A DNA stretch of 64,000 nt from JAFGXT01 sp963677165 (GCA_963677165.2 CAXXSX010000002.1:4154001-4218000); one strand, 5' to 3'. Positions 7,605 through 17,141 are shown, counted from the first letter of the stretch. The notes: generated by a model from the sequence alone, not told the origin. Translations and numbers: made by a program.

Positions 7605-8660
7605 ATGGCTAAGACCGAAACAAAATTAATGACGGTGGCATGCGAGCATTGCGGCAAGAAGAATCATGCAACGCCGAAACAGTTTCTTGAGGGGATTGAT
7701 TGTATTGCCTGTGGGATGCCTGTTACAATAGTTAAAGAAAACCAGAATCCCATGATGAATAATACTACTTGTCTGGGGTGTGGGCACAACTTTACAATTC
7801 CTGTAAATCACAGTTTGAAGTATCTTGCAGAATGTCCTTCCTGTAAGACTCTTTTTCTGAGGAAAAACTTGGTTTTTGATAAGAAAAAAGGCGGGGAGGA
7901 TGAAGGGACCGAAGCTTTTAAACTGTTGGAATCCCTTTATCCGACTATTCCGAATAACCTTACTGGAGACTTGGGGAATTCTCAACCTGCTACCGAAGCA
8001 GAAGTCAAGTTACTTCAGGATCTGAAAATAAAAGCGAAGAATCCTTCATCGCGAGCCGTAAAGCGGTTGACTAAAACTATTTTTGAACAAATTTCCCTAT
8101 TGCTTCAGACTCATTTTGCTCCACTACTGTATTTCCCGGAGAAGACGCAGCATGAGATTATGATGAAAGTTGCACAATCTAAAATCTTTGCCGATTTATA
8201 TTTTGATCGTAAAGTATACCGTGACAGCATTGAGGAAGTTGTAAAAAAGGCGGTTGACGATAACGAGCTTTATGAATTTATCAATATGATGGTTGATTTT
8301 GAGTCCTTTGAAATAGCAATAGTATATTTGTTGAATTATGCTAAAGTAATTTGTGGAAAGACTCTGGATTCTGAAACGGCAAGGATCCTTGCAATGAGGA
8401 CGTTTGCGCGTGGTTATGGACAAAATATTCATAAAATTGGATATTTTATTTACAGTCACGAGGAAGGACGGGTGAAAAATATAACCCGGCTGTCAGCTCC
8501 GGCAATGAAGAGTTTTTACACCAAACGTTGTTCAATCAATGAGGCGATCGGAGAGTTGCTTGGAGAACAGGGTTTTGCAAAACAGGATGGCGGTGGTTGT
8601 CTGGGAATGGTGATATTTTTTATTATTGCCGCGTTTATTGTTGGACGGTCCATTTTTTAA
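7605..8660 (+). CDS. Double zinc-ribbon, C-terminally anchored membrane protein (paralogue 1)
   Basis: This is a 351-aa protein. The N-terminus carries two zinc ribbons (CEHCGKK...CIACG at about residues 10-36; CLGCGHN...CPSCK at about 52-80), and the C-terminus has one transmembrane helix (LGMVIFFIIAAFIVGRSIF). The middle is helical and has no known motif. The next gene encodes a protein with the same layout, so the two are a tandem duplication. The ATG at 7605 has only a weak ribosome-binding site. A tail-anchored protein with its ribbons in the cytoplasm is inferred. Function is unknown. Confidence 0.75.
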   Translation: MAKTETKLMTVACEHCGKKNHATPKQFLEGIDCIACGMPVTIVKENQNPMMNNTTCLGCGHNFTIPVNHSLKYLAECPSCKTLFLRKNLVFDKKKGGEDEGTEAFKLLESLYPTIPNNLTGDLGNSQPATEAEVKLLQDLKIKAKNPSSRAVKRLTKTIFEQISLLLQTHFAPLLYFPEKTQHEIMMKVAQSKIFADLYFDRKVYRDSIEEVVKKAVDDNELYEFINMMVDFESFEIAIVYLLNYAKVICGKTLDSETARILAMRTFARGYGQNIHKIGYFIYSHEEGRVKNITRLSAPAMKSFYTKRCSINEAIGELLGEQGFAKQDGGGCLGMVIFFIIAAFIVGRSIF

Positions 8661-8703
8661 TGGAATTCAGCGAGTTTAATCAGGATTTGAGTCGAGGGTA
8701 TTA

Positions 8704-9741
8704 ATGATTACAGTAGAATGCAAAGAATGTGGTCACCGTCAGCGTACTGATGCCGATGCAGTAATCGAGGGAATAGAATGCGAAAACTGTAAATCGATTT
8801 TAAGGCTTGATGATGGTACCGCTTCAACAATTTATAATACCGAGGGAACGCATCACTCTGAATGTTGTCCAAAGTGTAAGTGTGAAGTTGAGTGTGAGCC
8901 TTCCGATAACAAGCCTTTGATCATATGTTCCAAGTGTGATAAAATATTTATTCACAGTACGTTGAGGAAACTTAGCAGCCGCAGATCGAATTGGAGTAAT
9001 GAACAGATTTTGCAGGCAGTTGAAAAAGTTAATCCGGATAAAGAACTGGCAGCAACGATTAATTCATATGATTCTCCGGATGTTCGCGCGGTCAAGCAAC
9101 TGGGAATATATGGAATTGAGCAGGCTCCGGAGCTGGCTCATCCACTGCTCCAGTCAATATTTTACCGTGCTGATCATACTTTTAACCGTATGTTTCCCAA
9201 TTATAATATGCTGCCGTCTGATATTAGATTGCGAATCTGCGTGGCTCTCAGTAAGTCTCCGTTTATCAGAAAGTTTTATTTTGGAGAACCAGTGACGCAG
9301 GATGAACTGAAATCAATCGTTTCCGGTATTTTACTGGATGATGATTTGTATGCTGCTTTATGTGTGAATTTCAATACCGGAGTTGTTGGTATTGTTGCGT
9401 CTCACCTGCGCGAGTTTATAAAAGTTATATATGATATTGAGCCCGAACCCGAATTTTTGAAGTTTGCCGTATTGAAATCCATGTCACGGGGGTTGGATGG
9501 TATTATAAAGGACAGAGCTTTTTTTATTCACTATACTGATAGCGGACAAGTTCGACCCACAACTGATCTGTCGGCAAAAGGGCGCGGCTTTTTTTACCGG
9601 AAGGACAATGAGTTGAATAATGCTTTGCGTGAAGTGTGTGCTCAATGTGGAATCGATAAAATTCAGAAACGCGGTTGCGCTATGATGTTGCTTGTTCTTA
9701 TTCTGGCTGGAACTGTTTTGGGAGTTGGAGTTTGCCTGTGA
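8704..9741 (+). CDS. Double zinc-ribbon, C-terminally anchored membrane protein (paralogue 2)
   Basis: This is a 345-aa protein with the same architecture as the preceding gene: zinc ribbons CKECGHR...CENCK and CPKCKCE...CSKCD in the first 85 residues, a helical middle, and a C-terminal hydrophobic helix (GCAMMLLVLILAGTVLGVGV). The pair shares the end motif (R/K)(G/N)...F(F/Y)(T/R)K(R/D)...N.A..E followed by the anchor. It starts 43 bp after its paralogue and its stop overlaps the likely GTG start of the dGTPase gene, so it is translationally coupled to nucleotide-metabolism genes. Function is unknown. Confidence 0.75.
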   Translation: MITVECKECGHRQRTDADAVIEGIECENCKSILRLDDGTASTIYNTEGTHHSECCPKCKCEVECEPSDNKPLIICSKCDKIFIHSTLRKLSSRRSNWSNEQILQAVEKVNPDKELAATINSYDSPDVRAVKQLGIYGIEQAPELAHPLLQSIFYRADHTFNRMFPNYNMLPSDIRLRICVALSKSPFIRKFYFGEPVTQDELKSIVSGILLDDDLYAALCVNFNTGVVGIVASHLREFIKVIYDIEPEPEFLKFAVLKSMSRGLDGIIKDRAFFIHYTDSGQVRPTTDLSAKGRGFFYRKDNELNNALREVCAQCGIDKIQKRGCAMMLLVLILAGTVLGVGVCL

Positions 9742-11087
9742 ATCGGATGGAATGGAAAAATTTATTGTCTCACTATCGGGCGGGCAAGACAAGCTGTCGT
9801 CCGTTGGTTCCTGGACGTTCACCTTTTCAACAGGATTATGATCGGATCGTTTTTTCTTCCGCTTTTCGTCGTCTCCAGGATAAAACCCAGGTGTTTCCGC
9901 TGGCCGAAAGCGATTATGTAAGAACAAGACTTACTCACAGCATGGAAGCATCCTGTGTGGGACGTTCCCTGGGGAATCTTACCGGAGTGCATATCTGCTC
10001 CAATCATGATGTTGGTGTTCTTCAATCCAGTGATATTGGCGCTATCGTAGCTGCTGCGTCTCTGGCCCATGATATCGGTAATCCGCCGTTGGGACATTCA
10101 GGAGAGGAGGCCATCAGGTATTGGTTTACCCATTCACCGGTTGCTGCCGCGTTTATGGATCAGCTTACACCGGCTCAGCAATCAGATATTGCAGGATATG
10201 AGGGGAACGCGCAGGGGTTTAGAGTACTTACCAGGCTTCAGATGCCTGACAATGAGGGAGGTATGCAGCTGACTTGCGCTACTCTCGGAGCTTTTGTTAA
10301 ATATCCGGTGGAGTCAGCCATGACAGGTACCTCCGGAACTTTTTCCAAGAAATTCAACTTTTTTCAGCATGATAAAGCCATGTTTGAGAAAGTTGCCAGG
10401 CAAACTGGTTTGATCAGAATAAAGGAACAGGAAAACGTTTGGGCACGGCATCCGCTGGCATTTCTGGTTGAGGCTGCCGATGATATTTGTTATACGATTG
10501 TTGATTTCGAGGACGGACATAGTCTGGGGATTATTTCATACGATGAACTTGAAGATGCGTTTCTGCGGATTACGGGAAAACTGAAACGTGATCTTAATAT
10601 GAAGGATAATCAGCGTAAGGCAGAGTTGCTTCGTGCTATGACTTTGAATACTCTGATCGGACAGTTAAGCGAGTGTTTTATTAAACATGAGGAAGATATT
10701 CTTCGCGGAGAGCTTACAAAAAGTCTTACCGATTTGATTCCTGCCTCTAAAGCATTGAATTATATTATAAAAAGAAGTGTTGAAGATGTATATACTTATC
10801 GTCGTGCAATAGAGATTGAGGTGGCTGGCTATGAACTGACAACTGGTTTGCTGGATACCTTTGTTGAAGCAGTTAACGATTGTGCGGTTAACAAGAAAGC
10901 ATCGTTTAAGAGTCGTAAGATATTCCAGTTGCTGCCGGAACAATTCAGGCCGGAAAATGATTCGGAGTGGAGTAGCAGTTATTACGTTCGTTTGATGAGT
11001 GTGCTTGACTTTATCTGCGGCATGACCGATTCCTATGCTGTTACGCTTTACCGTAAGCTGAAAGGCATTTCTCTTCCGGGTCAATAA
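9738..11087 (+). CDS. dgt: Deoxyguanosinetriphosphate triphosphohydrolase (dGTPase)
   Basis: It hydrolyses dGTP to deoxyguanosine and triphosphate. The HD-domain metal ligands are visible as RLTHSMEASCVGR and LAHDIGNPPLGHSGEEAI, and FSSAFRRLQDKTQVFPL is the dGTPase family N-terminal motif. I chose the GTG at 9738 (449 aa) because GGAG lies 7 bp upstream and the start overlaps the stop of the previous gene; ATG 9747 is the alternative. A longer frame from 9675 would add an atypical N-terminus. It is followed 13 bp later by mutM, so nucleotide-pool control sits with oxidative DNA repair. Confidence 0.92.
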   Translation: MNRMEWKNLLSHYRAGKTSCRPLVPGRSPFQQDYDRIVFSSAFRRLQDKTQVFPLAESDYVRTRLTHSMEASCVGRSLGNLTGVHICSNHDVGVLQSSDIGAIVAAASLAHDIGNPPLGHSGEEAIRYWFTHSPVAAAFMDQLTPAQQSDIAGYEGNAQGFRVLTRLQMPDNEGGMQLTCATLGAFVKYPVESAMTGTSGTFSKKFNFFQHDKAMFEKVARQTGLIRIKEQENVWARHPLAFLVEAADDICYTIVDFEDGHSLGIISYDELEDAFLRITGKLKRDLNMKDNQRKAELLRAMTLNTLIGQLSECFIKHEEDILRGELTKSLTDLIPASKALNYIIKRSVEDVYTYRRAIEIEVAGYELTTGLLDTFVEAVNDCAVNKKASFKSRKIFQLLPEQFRPENDSEWSSSYYVRLMSVLDFICGMTDSYAVTLYRKLKGISLPGQ

Positions 11088-11100
11088 AAGGAGCAGCGAT

Positions 11101-11934
11101 ATGCCGGAATTACCGGAAGTTGAGACCATAAAGAATGCTTTGTTCGGCAATATTCTTCAACGGAAATTTACTGAGATAGAAATATTTATTGAGGTATGTC
11201 GGTATCCATTGAGGCCATTGCTTGAGCCGTCATTGCTGAATCAAAAAATCATTGATGTACGGCGTCGTGCCAGATATCTGATTATTGAGCTTGAGAATCA
11301 CTGGAGTCTTACAATACATTTCGGTATGTCCGGGTCAATGCGAATTGTTCCTCCTGGTGAGCCGAGAAAAAAACACGAACATGTAGTTTTTCATTTGGAT
11401 AATGGACGGACCATGCGGTTTGATTGTCCCCGACGGTTTGGTTTTATAAGAACAGAAATTCTGCCGACAACCGGGGCTGATCCTGATAAATTGAAGGAAC
11501 TTGGGGTTGAACCGCTTTCGAATGCGTTTTCCGGCAATTATCTGAAAGGACAGTTTTCGGGACGTTCGGCCAAAATTAAAAATGCGATAATGGATAATCG
11601 GATTGTTGTTGGAATTGGAAACATCTATGCGAATGAGAGTTTGTTCCTATCTGGTATTCATCCTCTCACTCAGGCGGGAAAATTGTCTGTCCGGGATTGT
11701 TGCCGGTTGGTGAATAATACAAAGGCAACACTGGAAAAGGCGATTGCGGCCGGTGGAACGACAATATCTGACTTTAAAGGTGTAGATGGATCGGAAGGAA
11801 AATTTGTCCAGCAATTGCAGGTATACGGAAAAAATTTCGAGCCTTGTCCGGTTTGCGGAACTGCAATAAAACGTGAAGTTATTGGAGGTCGAAGTTCCTT
11901 TTATTGCAGTAAATGCCAGAAACTGAAAAAGTGA
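11101..11934 (+). CDS. mutM: Formamidopyrimidine-DNA glycosylase
   Basis: This bifunctional glycosylase/AP lyase removes 8-oxoguanine and formamidopyrimidines. Length (277 aa) is normal. The N-terminus is the catalytic PELPEVET helix with Pro2 and Glu3. The H2TH region (NRIVVGIGNIYANESLFLSG) and a C-terminal zinc finger of four cysteines (CPVC...FYCSKCQ) are intact. It is co-oriented and nearly contiguous with dgt. The start follows an AAGGAG ribosome-binding site. Confidence 0.96.
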   Translation: MPELPEVETIKNALFGNILQRKFTEIEIFIEVCRYPLRPLLEPSLLNQKIIDVRRRARYLIIELENHWSLTIHFGMSGSMRIVPPGEPRKKHEHVVFHLDNGRTMRFDCPRRFGFIRTEILPTTGADPDKLKELGVEPLSNAFSGNYLKGQFSGRSAKIKNAIMDNRIVVGIGNIYANESLFLSGIHPLTQAGKLSVRDCCRLVNNTKATLEKAIAAGGTTISDFKGVDGSEGKFVQQLQVYGKNFEPCPVCGTAIKREVIGGRSSFYCSKCQKLKK

Positions 11935-11939
11935 ATGTT

Positions 11940-13805
11940 ATGAGAAAAATATTACTCCATCTTATTTTGTTATTGTTTTGTGTAGCGGTCCATGCCGGTG
12001 AGACACAATTTTTCCCGAAAGACACTGCGGTGTGGAGGAGTGAGGACACTTCGCAGCAGGCAAAGGCGCTTGGTGTTGATGCTGAACTTGAAGTTATTGA
12101 GAGCCGTAATATTTGTTTTAGCGCCAACGTTATTACTCGCAATGCGGTGTTGTATCATGTCGTAATTAATGGCCGGGAGTTTTGGATTTCACCCGATGTG
12201 AGAATTACTCCCAAAGGGGACATGTCGTTGATTTTATTCCAACCGGATGGATTCAGGCTGTATGTTCCGATATTGATGTTGTTACTCGGAATAATGTGTG
12301 TGCTGATGTATTTCATGTATGATCGATGGAATATGAAAGAGCGTGTCAGGTTTAAACGTGTCTATTTACTGCCAGGGGCCTTGATTTTATTTCATTTAGC
12401 GTGGGGAGCCGGTTTGCGTGCAGTGTATCCCGAAGTCTTTCACAGTGTTATTGACGAGAAAGAGTATTTCAGGATTGCACGATGTCTTCTTTCATGGGAC
12501 TTCAGTAAACCGTTTCATTATACAATAGGATATCCTTTGTTCTGCGTTCCGTTTGCGGCAATATTCGGGAATGATATAATGAGCATGTCGCAATGCTTGA
12601 GTTATTTTTATAACTGTTTTCTTGTTCCGGTGAATATTGTGATGGCATGGGTGCTGATAAAAAAACTGAGTGTTTCCAATGTCAAATCTTTTCTTTCTCT
12701 TCTGCTTGTGATATTGCTGCCTAAACTTTTTTTAGTAATGGATATGGTGCCTCAGTATACTATGTTCAGCCCGTTCGGTGCGTCTCATTCTCAATATATT
12801 TATCTGGTTTACCAATTTATTCTGAATGGCTTTAATTCTCTTAGTGAGCCGGTTTCTATGTGTATGGTGTTGGGGACCATGCTTTTGGCATATTGCTGGC
12901 ATGGGGGACTGGGGAAATACATTGTGGTAGGGCTGTTTTTTGGTTTTGCTCTGCTGGTACGAATGAATAATCTTTGTGCAGCTCCGGTTGTTGCATATTT
13001 GTTATGGTGTTGTGACAGGGAAAATTTGTCCGGCAATATTTTGTATGCTTTGAAAGCGGCAGGCTGTGCGTTTATTGCGGCCTTGGCGGTTTTTAGTTGT
13101 CAGCTTTTTCTTAATTATCTGCATCAGGGAAGTATTTATAAGACTCCATATAATCTTATCATGGATATTCAGCAGAGTCGTGTGGGAATTCGTTTTTTTA
13201 CGAAGATGGCAATGTACTATTTTCGGGTTCATGCGTTTATATTTGTTCCGTCTTTGTTGGGAATGGCTTTTATACGTGATCGTCACCTTCGAAATGTGCT
13301 GGTGCTTTGGTGCTTTCCCATGATATTGTTTTTCTTCTGCTTTAACTTTATGGGGTATCCGTATCGTTTTTTCGTTCCGCTGTATCCGGCATTGGCGGCG
13401 GGGCTGGTCTGTTCCGGTGTCTGGAGCAATGAAGGGGGGAGGCGGAAAAAATATGTACTGGCGGTTTTGATGTTGCTTATGTCGTTTCCAGCTCTTCCAT
13501 TTGATCTTCATGTCACTGATTTCATCGAAGTAATGAAATCTCCATGCCGCAGTTATATGATGGTGTTCTATAAAATACAGCTGATTATGATTGTGCCGTT
13601 GTGGTTGGCTGGATTGTTTTATTTCAGGAAAGATATCAAGCGGCTGATCTTTTTGTTTTTATTTGGAATTATGATTACGGTTTGGTCTGGCTGGCTCATG
13701 GTTCTTGGCATGATTGGCATGGTTATATTTGCCCTTTATGAGCTTGTCAGGGATTACATAATAGCAAGTATAAACAAAAAATATTCTACTACAGTCGAAT
13801 CATAA
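11940..13805 (+). CDS. Polytopic membrane protein, possible glycosyltransferase-39-like
   Basis: I chose ATG 11940 (621 aa), which yields a typical signal peptide (MRKILLHLILLLFCVAVHAG). The frame also opens at 11913 inside mutM. A periplasmic segment of about 90 residues precedes roughly a dozen transmembrane helices. The layout, with an acidic loop after an early helix (VIDEKEYFRIARCLLSWD), resembles polyprenyl-phosphate-dependent glycosyltransferases of the GT39/ArnT/PMT superfamily. I cannot see a diagnostic motif, so the assignment stays tentative. It overlaps or abuts mutM, suggesting co-transcription. Confidence 0.6.
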   Translation: MRKILLHLILLLFCVAVHAGETQFFPKDTAVWRSEDTSQQAKALGVDAELEVIESRNICFSANVITRNAVLYHVVINGREFWISPDVRITPKGDMSLILFQPDGFRLYVPILMLLLGIMCVLMYFMYDRWNMKERVRFKRVYLLPGALILFHLAWGAGLRAVYPEVFHSVIDEKEYFRIARCLLSWDFSKPFHYTIGYPLFCVPFAAIFGNDIMSMSQCLSYFYNCFLVPVNIVMAWVLIKKLSVSNVKSFLSLLLVILLPKLFLVMDMVPQYTMFSPFGASHSQYIYLVYQFILNGFNSLSEPVSMCMVLGTMLLAYCWHGGLGKYIVVGLFFGFALLVRMNNLCAAPVVAYLLWCCDRENLSGNILYALKAAGCAFIAALAVFSCQLFLNYLHQGSIYKTPYNLIMDIQQSRVGIRFFTKMAMYYFRVHAFIFVPSLLGMAFIRDRHLRNVLVLWCFPMILFFFCFNFMGYPYRFFVPLYPALAAGLVCSGVWSNEGGRRKKYVLAVLMLLMSFPALPFDLHVTDFIEVMKSPCRSYMMVFYKIQLIMIVPLWLAGLFYFRKDIKRLIFLFLFGIMITVWSGWLMVLGMIGMVIFALYELVRDYIIASINKKYSTTVES

Positions 13806-13953
13806 AATAGGGCTGTGCGACTTTTCTTAAAGATTTTTACAGTTTTTTCTGTTTAAATTTTGCATTTTTGCAAAAAAGTTCCTATATTTTTGTAAGAACA
13901 GGGTGATCATGTTATTAAAGCTTTATAAATATTTTCAAACGTTGGAGGATTAA

Positions 13954-15000
13954 ATGAAGATTAGAGTGTCCACAATTTCCGGATTCGCTTCCGTTTCGGC
14001 CTTGGTTTTGGCTGGTATGCTGATAGGCGGATGTTCCAGTCCTGAAGTCTTGAAAAAAAGATCTTATATTGCGGCACCGTCAAACTCTGACGAGATCGTA
14101 CTTGATAAGGTGGTTGAAGATAAGGTTGATGTGGATATAACTGTTCCACAGGATGCTCCTCCGGTAATTGGTTCTCAGCCGGCAGGATATCCTCCGCTTG
14201 AATCAGTCAAGGCTAAACCTATCTCCTACAAAGTTAAAAGAGGGGATTCCTATTGGTCTATTGCCAGAAAATTCGGTGTAAGCAAAGAAGAACTTGCTGC
14301 TTATAACAATGCTTCTCTGAAGAAAAAGTTGTTTGTTGGAAAAGTTCTGAACATTCCTCCGGGTGGATATGCTGCTCCGTCTGACAAACTTCCTCCTGCA
14401 AAACGTCCGAAATCCCGGAGAAGTGTCAGTACACATACTCGTAGCCACAAAGCAATCCCGGCTGGCGGAAAATATACCGTAAAACGCGGTGATACTCTGG
14501 GCGGTATTGCTCATCGTTTCGGAGTTAAACTCAAAGTTATAGCACAGGCCAATAATATTGTAAAACCATATAGAATCAGGGTTGGACAGAAACTGGTTGT
14601 TCCAGAAGGTTCTGTGAAAATCAAGAATACTCCGACTTCTCCGTCGGCAACTAAGAAAGCTCCAGCTGACAGTATTGATAACGCACTCAGTGGTATTTCC
14701 GTAGATGTGCCGCCGGTCGAACAGTCTCCGAAAAAGCAGCCTATTAAGGATCAGAGTCCTGAGGATATCCTGAAAAATATTGATGTCGGTGATGGCGGTA
14801 GTGCCAATAATGAGAAAGCCCTGCTTGATGAATTAAATCTTGGTACAGTTAAGACCCGTAATGTCGGAGCTGAAACCGATACTACAATTGAAGCGATTGC
14901 CGCAAAATACGGTGTATCTGTCAGTGATGTAAAAAAACTTAATCCTGACTTCTCCGATGGCAAGATTTCAAAGGGCAGCCTTGTTGTTATTCCTGAGTAA
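13954..15000 (+). CDS. LysM-domain lipoprotein
   Basis: This is a 348-aa lipoprotein with a lipobox (MLIGGC, Cys near residue 27). Three LysM peptidoglycan-binding modules are visible: YKVKRGDSYWSIARKFGVSK (from about 90), YTVKRGDTLGGIAHRFGVKL (about 174) and a C-terminal, more divergent TIEAIAAKYGVSVSDVKKLN (about 310). Linkers are rich in Pro, Lys and Ser. No catalytic domain follows, so it is probably an envelope tether or a recruitment factor. A GGAGG ribosome-binding site precedes the ATG, and 150 bp of AT-rich DNA upstream should hold its promoter. Confidence 0.88.
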   Translation: MKIRVSTISGFASVSALVLAGMLIGGCSSPEVLKKRSYIAAPSNSDEIVLDKVVEDKVDVDITVPQDAPPVIGSQPAGYPPLESVKAKPISYKVKRGDSYWSIARKFGVSKEELAAYNNASLKKKLFVGKVLNIPPGGYAAPSDKLPPAKRPKSRRSVSTHTRSHKAIPAGGKYTVKRGDTLGGIAHRFGVKLKVIAQANNIVKPYRIRVGQKLVVPEGSVKIKNTPTSPSATKKAPADSIDNALSGISVDVPPVEQSPKKQPIKDQSPEDILKNIDVGDGGSANNEKALLDELNLGTVKTRNVGAETDTTIEAIAAKYGVSVSDVKKLNPDFSDGKISKGSLVVIPE

Positions 15001-15030
15001 TCGAATCTATATGCAGATTCTGGTTGAACA

Positions 15031-15810
15031 ATGAATCTCAAGACTTCCGATGACATAAAACGCATGCGGGAGTCTGGATTGATTCTTCATGAGGTGCATA
15101 TGTTTGCCGCCTCTCTGGTTCAGCCTGGAATCTCTACATTGGAAATCAGCCGCGAGGTCGAGAAATCAATTATCGACCACAAGGCGCAGCCATTGTTCAA
15201 AGGCGTTATGGGAGAAATCCCTTTTCCCGAGGCCGCCTGTATTTCTATAAACGACGAGATTATCCACGGCATTCCGTCTGACCGAAAACTTTCTGAAGGC
15301 GATATTGTCAGTATTGATATCGGCGTTAAATACAACGGCTGGTGTGCCGACGCGGCGCAGACTCTGCCCGTTGGCAAAATCTCAGGTTTGTCTGCTTCTC
15401 TTTTGGAGACCACCGAAGAGGCTCTTCGTTTTGCAATTAAAGCATTGGAACATGAAACCCACTGGTCAAAAGTCGTTGGCGAAATGGAACGACGTATTGA
15501 TCATGCCGGATTTTCCACGGTCGAAGAGTTTGTGGGACACGGTATTGGTCATGAATTATGGGAGGAACCGGAAATTCCAGGGGCCCGCGAACGCTGGCTC
15601 AGAGACTTTGAGTTGGTTCCGGGATTAGTCATTGCGATAGAGCCGATGGTTACGACAGGTTCCGGCGATATGATCATGAAACCCGATACCTGGACCGAAT
15701 GTACACGCGACGGCGAACCTGCCGCACACTTCGAACATACCATTGCAATCACTGAGTCGGGCCCGTTGGTCCTTACTGCGGGCCTCCACCAAACAGGCTG
15801 GGCGTTGTAA
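15031..15810 (+). CDS. map: Methionine aminopeptidase
   Basis: It removes the initiator methionine from nascent proteins. The 259-aa length fits type I. Metal ligands are in place: SIDIGVKYNGWCADAAQT (two Asp), GHGIGHELWEEPEIPG (His), IAIEPMVTTG (Glu) and FEHTIAIT (Glu). The gene follows the LysM lipoprotein by 30 bp. Its stop is directly followed by a double hairpin and a repeat element shared with the xth 3' end. Confidence 0.94.
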   Translation: MNLKTSDDIKRMRESGLILHEVHMFAASLVQPGISTLEISREVEKSIIDHKAQPLFKGVMGEIPFPEAACISINDEIIHGIPSDRKLSEGDIVSIDIGVKYNGWCADAAQTLPVGKISGLSASLLETTEEALRFAIKALEHETHWSKVVGEMERRIDHAGFSTVEEFVGHGIGHELWEEPEIPGARERWLRDFELVPGLVIAIEPMVTTGSGDMIMKPDTWTECTRDGEPAAHFEHTIAITESGPLVLTAGLHQTGWAL

Positions 15811-15819
15811 CTACTTGCC

Positions 15820-15856
15820 ACCGGCAGCTTGCCGGTCGCCTCTCCGGCGATAGAGG
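15820..15856 (+). terminator. Double hairpin after map
   Basis: ACCGGCA pairs with TGCCGGT around a 3-nt loop, followed by CCTC...GAGG. There is no strong U-run. The arrangement mirrors the double hairpin after xth (17251-17289), including the repeat element that follows. Confidence 0.5.
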
Positions 15857-15859
15857 AGT

Positions 15860-15969
15860 AGCCGCGCGGCGATGAGCGCTTGGCGAAGCCAACATGTATT
15901 TATACCCATAGGTTTGCCATTTGGCGGTGAAGCGGAAAATGATTTTTACGTAGCGAGCGAAGCAATGCG
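15860..15969 (+). repeat. Gene-end repeat element, copy downstream of map
   Basis: About 110 bp that match the reverse complement of 17142-17250. Shared blocks run from AGCCGCGCGGCGATGAGCGC, through TGTATTTATACCC and CCATTT, to AGCGAGCGAAGC. Both copies lie just past a gene's 3' end and read in the direction of that gene. Confidence 0.75.
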
Positions 15970-16099
15970 TTGTTAAAATACTTTCCGGACTTCCTTGCAC
16001 ACACATTTAAAATTACGAAATTCCCAGAAATTAACCGAATTAATTTAATATGGTTACTGCTTAAATCTATTCTTACAAATTAAGGATATAAGAATCAGA

Positions 16100-16522
16100 T
16101 TACCTTAACAATCGTCGTAATATTCTGATTTTTTCGGCTATGCCGTCGGTTAATTCCTGCATATTATTACGATTGAGTCTTTCAAGCAGAAATGATCGGT
16201 TTAGCATTAACACTCTGCCAGGTCTTTCCATTGTCAATGCATAGGATGGTACCGAATTTGAGTTAAGATATTCCAGGATATAGAAAAGATTGGATATGGC
16301 TCCCATTCTGCCAATCATGCCGGCAGACATAATCCATGAATCTTCTTCTGATTTTCCCTCAAGATACTGCATGATAATTTTTACCGCGTTTTTGTCTTCG
16401 CTCTCGACGGTAAAGGTGCACTTGAATAATCCATTATCCAGTAAGGTGCAGCAATCATCGATTTCAATGTGACTGTGTTCTGAGAAATACTTCATGATAA
16501 AGCGATGTGCGTCCTGTTTCAT
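16100..16522 (-). CDS. Hypothetical protein (140 aa)
   Basis: This is a soluble 140-aa protein without signal peptide or membrane segment. An alternating pattern (MKQDAHRFIMKYFSEHSHIEIDD, then a FKCTFTVES strand) recalls small alpha/beta proteins such as YbjN or secretion-chaperone folds, but nothing diagnostic is present. The C-terminus is basic and helical (LERLNRN...KIRILRRLLR). It is an isolated minus-strand gene within a repeat-rich interval. The ATG has only a moderate purine-rich leader. Function is unknown. Confidence 0.6.
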   Translation of the reverse strand: MKQDAHRFIMKYFSEHSHIEIDDCCTLLDNGLFKCTFTVESEDKNAVKIIMQYLEGKSEEDSWIMSAGMIGRMGAISNLFYILEYLNSNSVPSYALTMERPGRVLMLNRSFLLERLNRNNMQELTDGIAEKIRILRRLLR

Positions 16523-16654
16523 AATTTCCGTTCCCCTTTGTTTGTTTTGTTATGTTTAACAGTCAAACGTTGTGGGTTGGTGTGGAGGACGATTTCGGCT
16601 ATGCCGACCAGCGTTTTGTCGCTGGACCACGCCCGGCAAGGTGCCGGTGCCAGG

Positions 16655-16707
16655 TTATGTCGTTGATTTTTCAAATCGTACCGATTTGAGTGAAATCAAT
16701 GACATAA
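16655..16707. repeat. 53-bp near-perfect inverted repeat
   Basis: TTATGTCGTTGATTT at the left pairs with AAATCAATGACATAA at the right with one G-T pair, and CAAATCG pairs with CGATTTG inside, leaving a 3-nt loop. The result is a long cruciform or RNA hairpin in an interval with no convincing gene. Confidence 0.6.
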
Positions 16708-16792
16708 GAGTGGCATAAATCGCAAACCACCTTTCCTTATGCTTCCGTAGCGAAGCGGAGTATGAAGCATTACTATCCGCTGGACAAAAAGA

Positions 16793-16861
16793 CGGGAGCT
16801 CTTCCACACCAGTATGAGGTATCGCCAAACACCCGACAAAAGAATGCAGAAAGAGCTCCCG
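16793..16861. repeat. Inverted repeat with 11-bp arms and ~47-nt loop
   Basis: CGGGAGCTCTT (16793-16803) is the exact reverse complement of AAGAGCTCCCG (16851-16861). With the neighbouring inverted repeat it makes 16600-16920 highly structured. It may be a small RNA or a decayed repeat element. The rest of 16523-17141 shows no gene I can support. Confidence 0.5.
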
Positions 16862-17141
16862 CAAAATATTAATTCGGAAGTATTTTATCCCTTCCCGAAT
16901 GTCATATAAAGCGAGAGCAACCCTCAACATCGTTCCTTTTGTCTCAAATTTGGCGAATTTTCATACTGAAACGTTTGCTGAAAGTTACCATCGATAACTT
17001 TATTTAAATTGTAATTTTATTTTTTTATGAAGTTTTGAATCCTCCGATATTTTCATCTAAAAACAATATACTATAAGGCAGATAAAAAAACAAGAAAATG
17101 TTTGAATGAACATGCTGACCATCCGTAAAATTTTTCCATTC

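Noticed and set aside
7328..7612. Open frame of 94 codons before the first zinc-ribbon gene
   Set aside because: The amino acid mix (Phe, Ile, Leu, Lys, Tyr) mirrors the AT content, there is no ribosome-binding site, and it runs into the next gene's start.
16655..16930. Minus-strand open frame of 91 codons
   Set aside because: It spans both inverted repeats of the structured interval; the translation is a by-product of the palindromes, with no start signal.
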